Shown piece by piece: positions 1 through 12,015 of a stretch of 64,000 nt of DNA. Origin of the DNA: Heterobilharzia americana (lineage: Eukaryota; Platyhelminthes; Trematoda; Strigeidida; Schistosomatidae); assembly GCA_944470555.2 (NCBI GenBank), contig OX104130.1, positions 1 through 64,000 of the forward strand. The letters are read 5' to 3'. A program made the position numbers and the translations under genes. Below the pieces are notes generated by a model. The model was not told the origin of the DNA, ran no database searches, and saw only the letters and a program-made list of their open reading frames with translations. Numbering within the stretch: the first letter of the stretch is position 1; every line of letters begins with the position of its first letter.

Positions 1-504
1 CCTGTTCTTTGATGCTGTTGAACCCAGACCATTCATTCTCATCATCTTCATAACTTCGAAGTATTTAATGACATGTACTGATTATAATTAACACAGTTGC
101 GAAGTAGCTACTGGAGAGTGGTATGATCCCGATAGGAGTTGGTGCTTGAGAACCAAAACCTGCAAACTGATCACTAGACAGTTTCAGAGCCGTGATTTTG
201 TTTTTGTCGACTTCCTCATTGTGGCAGCTGTTTTTGGAGATCAGGTTAAAGTATGTACCTTGGAACTTTCATTAAGAGCATTTAGACCTCCATCTAGGGC
301 TATTTGTACATGTTAGATCTTGACTGAATAAAGAGTCTTTTGGATCAAATGAAGCCACAAAGAATCTTGACACTATATAAAGTCCACGCAAAAGACTAAT
401 AACATGGCGACTGACGAGTCAGAAACACAACAGTCATCGTATGAAGAGCACCTACGTGGTTCTCTGAACATCTTTCAGTCCGTATCAGTATAACTGAGTG
501 ATAG
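1..504. other. No recognisable feature
   Basis: AT-rich sequence without a long ORF, repeat match or structural motif that I can recognise. Confidence 0.5.
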
Positions 505-780
505 GAAGCGGTTTAAATCAAAATCAGCATTTTAAGTCATAAGCTCCTGAGGTAGAAGTTCCGGATTTCAACTTTGTTTCACGTTACTTAGGGGGTAGTA
601 AAACCTTATTGAAAAACACTGTCCTTCAGCTGATCAGTGAAAAATAACATCCAACTTCTGACCTAGTGGTTTTATTTTCTGAGAAAGAACTGTATATAAA
701 TGGAGTGTCTTTTGTCAAATAGAACTGTCTTCCTTATAGTCACAGGCCGGTCTTCGTCTTCTGATTTTCATGGCTCAATT
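505..780 (+). repeat. Dispersed repeat R1, copy 1
   Basis: This stretch resembles 41220-41425 on the same strand and 47515-47785 on the opposite strand. Shared landmarks in order are AAATCAGC, an AAACCTTATT or similar block, CTGTCCTTCAGCTGATCA, GACCTAGTGG, TTTTATTTTCTGAG and, in copies 1 and 3, a final CACAGGCCGGTCTT-like block. No coding capacity, tRNA box or terminal repeat is visible. The family is unnamed here; it could be part of a larger retroelement UTR. Confidence 0.6.
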
Positions 781-3700
781 AAGTAACAGGTCTGAGGGAT
801 AGCAATCGTGTTTCGTTACCACTGCAAGCGTCTCACTGCATCATTATCGTTTCGTATATTTAATATTATCTGCTTCGGTCACTTCACTATGCTATACAAT
901 ATTTAGCGAAGCTTTTGTACTATGCATTTTGAGTGCTGGTATGTGTAGCCAACATGATAGTATCCTGTGATTTCTAATAGAAAATTCACTTGTGAAATCA
1001 GCAGTCACCAGGATGGTGTCATGACAAAAAGTAAGTCCAGCATGTCTCAACGAGTAGGTTCGTCGATAAATTGCCTCTATCCCCAGACTTGTACAATAGT
1101 AAATATTTCATCAAAGCGCTGTAAACCACAACCATTTATCAGCTTAACTTGAAAAACACTGATTTCTCTAACAATCGCTTTAAAATCCGTGTCATATAAG
1201 AAGGTATGGGCAAATTGTTTAGTGGCCGCTTTTGAAGATGATATCCGATATACACAACCTATAAGCCACACGAGATGACTCACAGTCAGTCATGTACTGC
1301 ATATAGTATATTATATTCAGTTTCATTTGCCGCTGCCAGATTACATATATGAATGAGATAGCTGCGGCTGCAAATTTGGTCTCCATTTGTGAGATATAGA
1401 GTAAATTCACCAATACTTTAGTCTGCATCCGGGATGCAGGATGGACACAATAATACAAGCATGCTTTCTGTTTGTAGCCACTTCTTGATACCATTAGTCA
1501 TACACTGCATGTTCAAGACCAAATTTTCGTGAAACCTGTAAGTGTTAGCATACTTAACTGTAGATGTGTTGTGCCTAGTCCAAAGGTCTGTTTTAATGCC
1601 TTTCATGTCAAATGGTAAAGTTTTGTGGTTTATATATTCAATGAAGCGTAATCTAGCTGCCTAGTACTTGTGCTTAACAACTGGAAGATGACCAGACATA
1701 TGACTAATATGTGTGATCTGGGAACCATTTACTTAGATGGCTGGATAGTGGGCTTCTGTGTCGTAGCTTTTGACAGTCAAATATTCTCCCCTATTTAACA
1801 ATAGGTAATTTTGAGGTTTCCGTACTTTATGTCTGTTGCAGAAGCTGTTAGATACATTTCACCTTAGGGGGCTTGTCTTTATAGTCTGATTCTCTGTCTC
1901 CAGAGTTAACGGGAGACCGTATGTCAAGCAAGGTCTACAGAGAGAAAACTAAATTGTTTTTAAAATGCTTCCTGCGTTGACAGTGTGTTCTCTCTTGTAA
2001 AGCAGTAAATTACTAAAAGATATATAATCAGCTGAACTGCTGTTCTGGGGCATGCAGGAACAAGAAGAGTACTATGTAGGCTTGTGCAGTCACATTAAAG
2101 TGAGACTTCAGTAGTCATTCATGGTCGCCCACACGATCATTTCATCATCAGCCCAGACAGCACTCGCCTGCTTCGTTGGCTCTAACCAAATATCAAGTCA
2201 CAAGTGAATGGTCTCTGAAGTTAGTGAGGCAAACATACGTCACTTTGCTGAAGAACAGTGTGAATTACCTTTTTTATACTCAATGTCATTTGCGTGGATG
2301 ATGTTCCTCGTTTTAATTGACACAGGTGCATTTCGCATCCCGTTATCCAAAGGAGTAGCCATATGTGCAGTGAAAATCATTAGAAAAAATTCATTTCAAT
2401 AGCCACGTAATGATGGAACTCTGAAAGGGCTGAGAGATTCCCTCTCACTCCCTCCTGATTATTGACAAAAACTGCATTTCCTATGTTGACTGTTGTATGA
2501 ATTCGGGGCTATGCTCCGTTCATTGCCAAGTGCTTCTGCAACTTTTCAACATATGTGCATGCTGTGTTCAAAAATATGATATGCATTATATGCATGGTTT
2601 GCCTGGACGATATTTCATAATCCTGTATTACGGCTGAGGCACATAAAGTCTTGCAGTATCTGAAAGTTGATAAAACTAAAATCCTATCTTCTAAATGCTG
2701 GATTAGATAAAATTCTTTGGTTAGGTTGTTGGATGACGAGGCGAAGACAGCTTTCCTGTAAATGTACCTGCCGTGAAATTATGTCCTTTGACAAAATGGA
2801 TGAACGAAGTGTTTAGTTTCTTAGGTATTCAAAGGTGTGGTAAAACTAATTAATGATATTGCAAAATAATAAATTTGAGCCTGGGACGGAAGTGATACAG
2901 CACATTAGCGAAATTTGTATCATGATAAGATGCAGTGCGGAAAACTGAGAGACATTGGGTAGATAGTGTAGCTTAGACAGCCTGGACACCCAAATGGACG
3001 TGGAAATAAAAAGCTGTAGGAATGATCAGTACGGCATGTGTTGACTTGAGTAACGACGGACAGTACTTGCTAAAATCAGAGGAGAAGAATTCAAGAATGT
3101 TCTGAACTTAGTGGTTCAATTTAATCGACCATAGATTTACAATGCTCCCACCACTTAAGGTAACATGCATCACAGGGGTTTTTCAGAAGAGCTTCATGGT
3201 GATCTGTGACATATCATTGCCATCCTCCTTCATCAGAACAGTAGAGACTTCACACATCATGTACTGTACATGTTCCATTGTGAAGCTACTTTTGAAGAGA
3301 TCTTACGCTGAGTAGGGGAAACGTTGTTTATGAAAAGGCCTGCGAAACTGGTATTTCCTTGTAAAATACATTCTATTCATACGTGAGGAAGCTTGAAATG
3401 TGAACATCGAATAGCTCAAGGATTTCACTTGTGTCGTCAAACAGACTGTTGCCACCAGTCACTAGACTATTTGGAATCACTTCGGAAACATCTATATAGG
3501 ATTCTAGAAATCTTACAAGAGACGCAGCGTCTTTGTTTGTGCCTTACAGTTACATTGGTTTTGTATCACTATCAGCTACTGAAAAGATTCGAAGTTTTTG
3601 TATTTATCTAATAATAAAGTCAGCGACGAATAGTCATCTGATCGATAGAGAGTCAAGGGATAAGATGGCGCAAGTGAAGCCCTTATGTCAAAGCAGATAT

Positions 3701-4590
3701 GAGCCAAGTGTAAATCTGGTTCACCTGAAGTTCGAAGTAGTGTAAAACTCACGAGTGTGACTATGAAAAGAAATGAATAACATAATACGTACAAGTAGTG
3801 CAGCCTGAAGGACCAGGCTGATATTATTTGTTTTGAGGGAGATGAAGTCTCCTGTTCAGCTCGAAACAATCAGTAGGTAAATCCTACCTTGGAGTTATTG
3901 TTTTAGTTTTTCAAGGTACGACCGACTGTGCACTACCAACACACTCTGTTGTCATAATCTTAAATGAAAGTCCTTAGGTTGCATCAACTTATCAGTGGAA
4001 TTTTACCTGGTAGGTGTGGCCTTATAGGTGAATTCATGGCTGTAAAAAGCAAATCACATGTGACATCATTATTCCTATGTCAACAAAATCAGAGAATAAT
4101 GGAAGAGATTTTGCCTTCACTGTTAGTGTATATTGCTATGCTGTAAAGTGTGGTTATAATAAGTAGTGCATAAGCAGTTATCTATTCTGTCACTTTCAGT
4201 CCGTCCACATCTTTTGTGCTTGTCCGGAAAGTCATATATTTTTCATATAAGTTTTGGTCGTAGAAAGGGAGTGGTGTCAAACATTTTCCTTAGTTTTTGG
4301 AGAATCTTGACGACAATGTACTACTTGGTGAATCACAGAACTTTCTCGCATAAAAGAGCTAATAATTTTGAACAGGGGAACTAATTGTGATCTTAACAGG
4401 TTCTGCAATAGTAAAATGCATTTGTACAGCGTTACAGCAAGTCAAGTTAGAGACAAATATATTTTTGAAATGGAGCCAGATTAAGTAACTGTATCAAAAT
4501 TTGATTTTTCTTCCATATTCAAATGACATGTAAACAGATTATTTATATGATGGTAAACGAAAAAAAAAGAATAGAGAAGAGACGAGTGAT
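781..4590. other. Long stretch without a supported feature
   Basis: Only short ORFs (97 codons or fewer) with no recognisable motifs occur here. I saw no SINE head, LINE or PLE peptide. The 97-codon minus ORF at 3576-3869 is hydrophobic in its middle, but it lacks homology I can name. Confidence 0.45.
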
Positions 4591-4688
4591 TAATTTACTG
4601 AAGGTCAAGGGAGAGATAACGTTTTAACAAGATCTTTCTGAATACAAAGTTCAGATTTGATATGTCTAGTTGCGACAGTCTCAGCTAT

Positions 4689-4871
4689 TTAGAGCAGGCA
4701 TTGGCAAGCTACATGTGATACAGATTTTAGCATACGATATATAAAGTTGAGAGCTTTACTGGCGTCTGTGGAATGCCTTGCGCCTACTAGATACGCTACG
4801 AAGGAATTTCTCACCCTTTTGGCTTCTTTTACGAATAAAGGCAATAAATGATCCCGTACCCACAGGCACAC
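4689..4871 (-). pseudogene. PLE GIY-YIG endonuclease remnant
   Basis: A 60-codon open stretch on the minus strand. Residues 5-45 (VRDHLLPLF, RVRNSFVAYLV, ARHSTD, LNFIYR) match the pattern downstream of the YIG motif in schistosome PLE endonucleases: an R-x-H-L/I-P segment, an N-S-x-V/I-x-H/Y-L-V segment, a conserved His, then F-x-x-I-Y-R. The N-terminal GIY-YIG half is not in this frame. It lies downstream of the RT fragment at 5131-5526 in the same orientation, as expected for a PLE. Dead by truncation and frameshift. Confidence 0.6.
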
Positions 4872-5130
4872 TTTTCTAACTGTATACGCCCAATGTAACT
4901 TTTTCCAAGGGAACTGTTAAATTGATATATTCATGATTGAGACCTAATATTAATAGGCTTTCCTTTGGTTTCTGATTGAGCATTGGCCGACTATCAAAAG
5001 ATATTCAAAGACTACTTGCATAAATCATTCCAATGAATGGTCCAACTGGGAGTTGTGTTGGGATGTCACGTGGAGTATCTCGTTGGAACTGTGGTCGCTG
5101 AAATTAAGACTTATCCACTGTCATTAATTA

Positions 5131-5526
5131 TTATTCAGGACAACTGTAAGTAATATTAGCTTTATTGAATTTTTCCGGATATCCGTTTTCACTTAAAATG
5201 TCATGCATACAAATCAATTTTACTCTAAATACTGGGCGTCTGATTACACTACTTTTGCACCTCATTGGTAAGAAACTGAGAATATGCGTAAATTGCGTCT
5301 GGATTGGCAGTTTTTTATATATAATTCTCAGGATACAGTCATATTCTTTTTTTGTCACTGGCACACCAAGAATATATATGGAATCAGTGATATCATTTTT
5401 GTAAGAAAAGTGAACTGATGGACGAACGCTGCTGAAGTTGTACAAAACAGAATTATTGCATCGGCATTTACTAAAGACCGATTTCCAAATCTGCCAGTAA
5501 TATGTCGCCAAATACTGATTTTTCAT
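5131..5526 (-). pseudogene. PLE reverse transcriptase C-terminal fragment
   Basis: A 131-codon ORF on the minus strand. Residues 34-40 (VRPSVHF), 48-56 (DSIYILGVP), 69-87 (IYKK then QFTHILSFLPMR) and 108-120 (HDILSENGYPEKF) follow the PLE RT pattern after the catalytic YVDD: H-P-x-I-x-F, I-x-F-L-D/G-V, Y-R-K, Q-Y-x-H-x-x-S-F-x-P, and L-x-x-N-G-Y-P-x-x-F. The catalytic aspartates lie upstream and were not found in frame. The Met at the start is not a biological start. This is the longest surviving open piece of this PLE copy. Confidence 0.7.
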
Positions 5527-7139
5527 AAATTTAATGAGATTAAACGTTTGACAGTCACATAGATGAAAGTTAACACTTTTGGTTCACTCAGGGCTACAAC
5601 AGGGAACTTGAAAATGAAACAAGCAAATATTATGAATACTCTTGTTATATTCTAAATATTTTACTTTCTAACTAACATCATATGTTTAAGTGAACAAGAG
5701 TTTTTCCCGATTCTTTCAGAAGTTTGATAAGTATGTAATTTACTTAGATTTTGCCTACATTAGTTACAGTAGGTATTACCAGCCTAAATAATCAAGTGGG
5801 GAAAGCGTGTGAATGCAACGCTTTCCAAGCGGATAATGGAACCAGTTGCAACCTAGATTCCTAAAAGCCAAATTCGCAAGGAATATGTGAAGGGAGTAAC
5901 AGTCACTTAGTTTGTCAAGTAAATGAAGCCAAATGGCATATGAAAATAATATCAGAGCAGCGCGAGTCAAAATTTTAAAAACATAAGCTTCACACTGCGA
6001 AATCATGCTAGTGAACCGTGTTGGTTTAGATAGTTTTTCTTCACACAATTGACAGCATCTTAGGATTTCATCAAATAACCGAAGTCCAGGAAATTAGTGT
6101 TCTAATGTGAAAACGACGAAGGAAGTGATGGCAGCCATGACGGTCACAACAGCGTGTCAGTATATGACAGTATTCTGATTTCAGATTTTTTGAGATAAGC
6201 AAACAAATGAAAGTAATATTCAATATTACTGTAAGTGTTTAAGTCAATTCCCTATATTAGTTCTTTGTAGCTCCTTCTACTGCAACGATTCGAATGTGAA
6301 ACAGGTGAATGACACGTCCGCCCGGGCTATCTTAATAGTCAGAAGTGAAAGTCGTTGGTAGAAGTAATACAACTTTGTGAAGTCACAAAACATTTCTTTT
6401 TAAATGTCCGCCAGTTAAAAGAGCGCTGAGAATTTCGCAGGATGAAGGTATTCGCATTGACATAATTGGTGAAAGAATTTGATTGATTCCCAGTTCACTG
6501 AGTAATATGTAGTTTTGTTACACACAATCTGGAAGCCGCTTTAAAACTTCTATTGCTACTTTATGTCTCTTCGGAAAACTAGCCAATAAATAGACACATT
6601 TGTTTCAAACAAATCCTCCCATCAACAAATTAACTTGAGTTGTCTTACGAGAGACGAAGAAGGGAATTTTCATGTTGCAGAAGCTTATTAGCCAGCTATA
6701 CGGTCACAATCAATAAGGAGAGATATCGCTAAATTGCACAGAATAAATGCTACTCTACAACACGTCCCAATTTCATCAAAACAGCTGACACAAAAGTGAG
6801 TCGGTAAAAAATAAAAACTTTTATCCTCATTAAGTAAATAACCAAAAGACATAGCGATAATTTATTGAAGAAAACACAGGAAGTTAACGTCATGATGGCC
6901 AGAATAACCCATAAAAGTTGTAAAAACTATATATGATTGGATAAAGAGCTTCATCCCGCTACACATGAAATATATTTATCTGGATGAAACATTCATTAGT
7001 GGTAACAACCACTAATACAGTTCATTAGCTTTCGATGGCATTATAATGACCGCACCAGAATTGTTGAGTTCTCTATCACTATTCACTTTAAATTCTCCGA
7101 GATTTGTTCAATGAAAGCCCACCTTGTCCAGCCCAAGGT

Positions 7140-7868
7140 CTAGAAACGCATCTTCTGATTGGTGGTGCCCCTTTTGTCAGCTGGAAGTATTATGATGTTC
7201 TTTTTATTATTCAGTTTCTTAAAAGCTCTCTGTTCTTCAATGGTTAGCTGAGTACTGTTTTGCTTCCGTCTAGTCAAAGGTGCGATTATTTGTAGTACTT
7301 CCTGTTGTGTCTCATTACTTGGTCTTGAAGTCTTCACTGATAACTCTGGATGAAGAGAATTCTGGTTCTGAAGCGTCCCTCGTATTGTAATTTAGTCCTT
7401 TCTGAAGGAGAAGTTCCTTGGATTCTTCAGAGGCTGTTTGGATAAGTTGCCAACATAGTCACTTGCTTCTTGGCCCTTTTATGTTCTTGGTTTTGAAATC
7501 TTGGCAGGCTTCTCTCTAAGGATGCTTATTCTTTGTTCTTCGCATCGTCTGCTTGATATTTCAGCCGCTGCTTCAAACTTGGAAACGTGTTTGGTTGTGA
7601 CTATCCTCTGAATCTTAATCTTCTGACTATCATATGTTGATATTTTTAAATCCTTTAATGAGCATCGGTGATCATCAGTTGCACCATGTGTCTTCCACTC
7701 CTTTCCCCTAATTCCCAACCCAGTTGGCAGTAGATTGGTGGTCTGTATCTTACCGTTGTGAACTGAAATCGAAAGGTTAAGCAGATGACACAGGGAACGG
7801 GGAAGAATCATCTCCAGAGAGAAGCTTCCGAAGATTTCAAAACCGTATGAATTAGACACTGTCAGCAT
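7140..7868 (-). pseudogene. PLE N-terminal region remnant
   Basis: On the minus strand the 65-codon ORF at 7140-7337 reads PLTRRKQNSTQLTIEEQ (residues 20-36) and then NIIILPADKRGT (47-58). An I-x-I-L-P-A-D-K-G segment at the N-terminal edge of the RT domain is typical of PLEs. Upstream (7338-7470) a second frame gives a peptide like LSKQPLKNPRNFSFRKD, also seen in schistosome PLEs. The 129-codon ORF at 7479-7868 lies where the N-terminal region would be but has no motif I can name. Frameshifts and stops separate the pieces. Confidence 0.55.
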
Positions 7869-8346
7869 TCCTAGAGTGAAACTAGATTTGGCACCTGTCG
7901 TTTCAGGTGCTAATAAGGAAAGTGTATCATGAATGGTAATAAATGAACTGAGGGTTTAGAATCTGGCACATCTCCAGAAAAGCCTGTTATGTTAGAATGG
8001 TCGCGTCAGAGAACTAACTGACCAAGTGAGAAAGATACCAATATCTGATGACGTTAAATGACCAACCAAATATGAGACTAAAACTGAAGTGAACAAAGTT
8101 GAGGCTAGGAAAAATTGTGGATCAACAGTGTCACACTATTCATTATTCTAAATTTGCCCAAAGCTTTTGGGAAATAACGATTAAAGTGTAAATTTGAGGT
8201 GGAAGAGCTTTAGAATGCAGTGACAAAAGAATGAACATATAGATAAGTAATACCCAGGGGAGAAGATAAGCCAAATGAGCAGGATCAGTCCACACACACA
8301 GAGAATCAAACACAGAGACATAAATCATAATGAAGGTGACGAATGC

Positions 8347-8347
<1 letters not shown>

Positions 8348-8443
<96 letters not shown>
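8348..8443. repeat. (TA)n microsatellite
   Basis: About 48 uninterrupted TA dinucleotides (96 bp). The apparent ORFs crossing it on both strands are Tyr-Ile repeats created by the microsatellite. Confidence 0.98.
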
Positions 8444-8444
<1 letters not shown>

Positions 8445-8514
8445 CACAGAAAGAACATGTGGGTAGGGATAAAGTAGTGTAGGAGAATAATCCATTTGAA
8501 GACAACTGTTAGTG

Positions 8515-9270
8515 CAAATATTCAGGCCTTAAGAGACATCAAGGATCGAATTCATCTGCTCCACTGTGATTGATTCGCAGCAATCTAACCAAGATTCCTG
8601 AACCTCTGATTCCTGTTGTCTCGGGGACTCTAACCAGCTAGGCAGTCTACATCTGCCCACATATCTGAGACCAACATTATGAGACTTCATTTACTGGTGC
8701 CGCACCTCTGTCTGTCTATCCTGAACCATCTTCCAATTCATTCCCATTTTCGCTACCAGCATGACACATCGAGGTAGCTCGTGGCTTGACATGCACATTA
8801 CATGTCCAAGTCACCTCAGTCAAACAAGGCTCACAAACCTCATATATCAGCTTGCCTATACTACTTAATACCCTTTGTCTGACCTCAACATTGCTCACAT
8901 AGTGATTCCATGCCACTAGACACTAGGAGTTCTATGATGACATCTGTGATCAAAACCCTGCAACTACTTCATGTCTTCTTTTAACACCTGTATCTGACAT
9001 CCATAATACAGGACGGAGCCGACTTCAGGGCAGTATACTCGTCCTTTGATAGATAATCGGATATCTCGCTAGTTGGCGACCTAGGTGACGCAAGTAGATA
9101 AATACCAAAGGGGCCTTCTGTATCCGAGATGAGATTTTGTCAGCAACCATCCCGTTCGGTCTGATGCAACTTACCACGTAAGTGAAGTAGCCTACATATT
9201 CCACCACATCACTTCATGTTATCAGAAGGGGGTATTTATAGCAGACCAGTCGCCGAGCTTCATCTTACAT
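8515..9270 (-). mobile_element. RTE-type LINE 3' fragment, degenerate
   Basis: Minus-strand translation in shifting frames gives SCIRPNGMVADKISSRIQKA and YLRHLGRQ (9025-9207), LSIKGRVYCPEVGSVLYYG (about 8990-9060), WHGITM and SNVEVRQRVLSS (8716-8916), and near 8520-8650 a tail resembling SWLESPRQQ and GLNICTN. This is the order of the conserved post-RT C-terminus of schistosome RTE elements (SR2/SR3 type, from memory). The RT core is absent, so this is a 5'-truncated copy, as LINE insertion often produces. Many frameshifts show it is old. Confidence 0.75.
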
Positions 9271-9969
9271 TTGACGTATATATGTTGTACTGTTTTTTGA
9301 CACCCACCTTCTTCAACAAATAATTTTCACATTCCTGTGTTAGATCGTGGTAATCAGTACCACCACGAAATATTTTGTATGTATCAGTAGAGCGTACTAC
9401 ACAATTGCTTTTTTTTTCAGGTTTCGTAGTTTACACTTGAGTTTGGTTAGTGCGATATTCATTAGTCAGTTAGAAAACAGAAAAAAAATTAATGTTTATC
9501 CTTTGCTTCTTTTATATCAAAATTCTATAATTAGGTAATAATTACTTTATCATATCTATTCTATTACATAAATGCATAAACAAGCGTAAATGTATCAGTT
9601 TTGCATAGTAAAAAAAAAATGTAACGATCTAATTTTCTCGAAAAACATCGGAGTAGGAATTAATCCTGCATGGACCAGCTGGACAATCTGTCCTCTCGCG
9701 CCCACATACGTACCTCGTCCAACAGGAATCTAACATATTTAGGTGAAAACCCCTTCACTTGGAAATAAACACGCTCACACAGGGAGAAAGCGAGCAACCT
9801 AACTAAATTTATGCAATTCATAATTAATTAATTCAATTATGAAAAGATAAATAGAGGCATCGTGTTAAAGATTGACATTGTTTGAGGTTAGTATTCTGTA
9901 TACAGTTGAAGGCTAAACAATAATCAGTTGCCAGTTGCAAAAGAAAGTTAGAACAAATGAAACGTTTTT
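9271..9969. other. No recognisable feature
   Basis: AT-rich sequence with poly-T and poly-A runs. I saw no repeat family member or coding signal. Confidence 0.45.
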
Positions 9970-10140
9970 TATTGATACATGTAATTTCGTGTTGCTATAC
10001 TGGGTCAGATTGCTCAAACGCTGCTGGCAGATGGGCTCCCATGCGGACGCCTCTGTACTGCCGGATATTCATGATGCTGTATTCATCTTGGTGACTCTCA
10101 GTTGAATCCTGGACACGCATCCTAGATTCCACTGGTAGCT
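9970..10140 (-). repeat. Family A (Smα-like) copy with inverted ribozyme junction
   Basis: From 9970 the minus-orientation flank of the family A unit is recognisable (TGATACATGTAATTT, ACTGGGTCAGATT, GCTGCTGGCAGAT, ATGCGGACGCCTC, CCGGATATTC). It runs to a minus-strand ribozyme 3' end (GAATCCTGGACACG, 10104-10117). There the sequence flips into the plus-strand ribozyme end (CATCCTAGATTCCACTGG, from about 10118). The two halves form a small imperfect palindrome. Confidence 0.6.
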
Positions 10141-10784
10141 ATGAAGCAGACTATAGCATCGTGAACTGTGCTCTGTTTTTTTGCTGGAAAATTCTTGGTT
10201 TGAGATGCGTCAGCCAAAAAATAATTGTTCATAAAACTCGACAAAATTGCATTGCCTTGTGTTTTAGATTATTAGTAATGCTCAACCAGATATCGAATAA
10301 ACAAGATGAAACTGATTACTTCCCAGGGATGAGTCGGCGAACCTACCTTAGTCCTATAAAAGGTCAGTGGTGGTTGGAATGCCCTGATGGTTAGGTCTCC
10401 GACTGAAAAACTGGGTGACTTGTGTTCTGTTTCCTTAAGGGAAATCAGTTCCTTCAAGGTTCTTGAGACTTTTTTGTCATGATCTAGTCAGGGTTCTCAG
10501 CCGATTGCTTAAAATCAATTCATACTTATTCCCTTGACCACACCAGCGCTGAATCTTCAAGCTCTCAGATGCTCTGCACATCCAATGCAGTTTCATTGCT
10601 CATCCACCAACTCACTTCTGTTTATGACCGCAAGTAGCATCCTTGCAGACGGATATCGTGAAGTTCGAATAACAAATCATGACCGTTGGGGCTAACTACA
10701 TCAAACGGGAAGCTGACATCAGCTGATGATCTTGGAGGACAGTCAGGTTATATCAAAAACTGACAGCAGATAGGAGAACGTGAA

Positions 10785-10965
10785 GGACTGGATTTCGATA
10801 GACAGAAAAGTGGTCGAGATGGGACCCGACAGTCCTATGTTCGATCGCTGGTGGGATCGTGGGCGCACACTACTAGGGAGTTCAATACTAGTAGTGCGTA
10901 TATCATGGTCCCAGGTTTTCAATGGTTTGTCATGAATACTACCTTGAAGTAATCAGATTCCCATT
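10785..10965 (+). repeat. Family B SINE-like copy, ribozyme region scrambled
   Basis: The family B head (ACTGGATTTCGATAGAC), a degenerate B box (TGTTCGATCGC near 10840) and the 3' tail (GGTCCCAGGTTTTCAATGG) are present. Between them, where other copies have the hammerhead-like module, a local palindrome of ACTACTAGGG and TACTAGTAGTGCG replaces it. Not coding. Confidence 0.55.
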
Positions 10966-11349
10966 GACCTCCAAATAATAATTTCTCTTGTCAGGTTGTC
11001 AGCGTCTGTTATCAAAAATATAACTCTTTAGAATGAGTTCACGTCAACGGTCAATATAAATTGGACAGCAAAAGAACAGTTACGTAACACGCATAGCATA
11101 CTTTTGAACTACAAACTAAGTAGTTAAAAACCACTCAGACTGACCTGTAGATCTAGGCAGTCAGCCATATCAGACTGATGGAAAGACAGGACGTCTGATT
11201 CGCTTGTTTAACGACGAACTCATCAGCCGTGGTGAACCTGAATAAATTCACCTCACAGAGACAAACTTATTAGTCCAGATCACCTGTATCTGGTTAGCTA
11301 ACTTGCATGGACGGGTATATCCTAAAAAAGGATGGCCAGTTTTGAGATG

Positions 11350-11700
11350 GTTTACAAATTAAGCACAAATAAAGTTGACGTTTCTCACAGCTGAGTAGTT
11401 TTTCAACTGCCAACCAACTGTAGTGTCGATAGGCTTTCTGCTATAAACCACTCAACTAAGACCACAAGGTGTGATCTCTGACACGGATTAGCCTGAGTAG
11501 TTTCGAACTACTCAAGTTGTTCAGTAGTGGTATCTTCCACCAGTTCACGACACTTTTGTGTCAGAGGTCACACTTTCTGATCTCGTTTGAGTGGTTTCCA
11601 GAGGAAAGCTTGTTAACACTACAGCTAGTCAGCAGTTGAAAAACTACTCAGCACTGAAAAATGTCAACGTGAGCTGAGCAATCTGTCAGTCATTTGCAAA
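11350..11700. repeat. Foldback element (family E) with ~130 bp inverted arms
   Basis: Left arm 11350-11484 and right arm 11558-11700 are imperfect inverted repeats, roughly four in five bases matching by eye. Shared blocks include GCTGAGTAGTTTTTCAACTGC, CTGTAGTGT, AAACCACTCAA and GTGAYCTCTGACAC. The 73 bp centre holds a perfect small hairpin, GAGTAGTT-TCG-AACTACTC (11494-11512). Single arms recur at 29214-29335 and, inverted, at 55772-55900. No transposase is visible, so it may be a MITE or foldback relic. Confidence 0.7.
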
Positions 11701-11855
11701 TTGATCATTCTATACTCGTTTTGAAAGCATAAAGGTGGTTCGAACTAGTAAATTCCTAAAACTTCAGCTATGAGTAAGTATATTATCGCCAGTTATTTCC
11801 GATGGTTCAATCGTATCACATTCAATACTTTGAAGGTGTTAGTTGGATGAAGACA

Positions 11856-12015
11856 AGCGGCAGGAACCCCTGAACAAAGATTTTATGCTTGTTGGCATTT
11901 GTCAGTCAGCAAGGTAGATCTGAAACCTCGAGGGAATTCATGCTCCCTGTGAGATTCCAACCAGCGTCACTTATTGTTGTAGTCGGCCACTTTACCACTG
12001 GGCGGTCAAGGGTCC
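11856..12015 (-). repeat. Family C SINE-like copy, minus strand
   Basis: On the minus strand: a tRNA-like head (GCCCAGTGGTAAAG for an A box, GGTTGGAATCTC for a B box), then a CTCGAGGTTTCAGATCTACC linker, then a hammerhead-like module. The module reads CCTTG, CTGACTGA, stem-loop ATGC-CAACAA-GCAT, AAAATC, then GTT-CAGGGG. CCTTG can pair with CAGGG as stem I. The GAAAC core box is mutated to TAAAA. Confidence 0.6.

Larger units (their letters stand above)
4600..7870 (-). mobile_element. Decayed Penelope-like element (PLE), minus strand
   Basis: PLEs encode one protein with a reverse transcriptase (RT) followed by a GIY-YIG endonuclease. Read on the minus strand, recognisable pieces occur in the correct order: the region before the RT with an ILPADK motif (7140-7337), a weak RT stretch near 6510-6590 (peptide AIEVLK), the RT C-terminal part with NGYPEKF (5131-5526), and the endonuclease C-terminal part (4689-4871). 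The span of about 3.3 kb fits a PLE. Reading frames are broken throughout, and most of 5.5-7.1 kb is too degenerate to align by eye, so this could instead be two separate fragments that happen to be collinear. Confidence 0.6.

Noticed and set aside
3576..3869. 97-codon minus ORF with a hydrophobic stretch, possible small membrane protein
   Set aside because: No start context, homologue or codon signal; overlaps plus-strand ORFs of equal quality.
8143..8505. 120-codon ORF with a Tyr/Ile-rich 'transmembrane' segment
   Set aside because: Produced by translating the (TA)n microsatellite; open in several frames on both strands.
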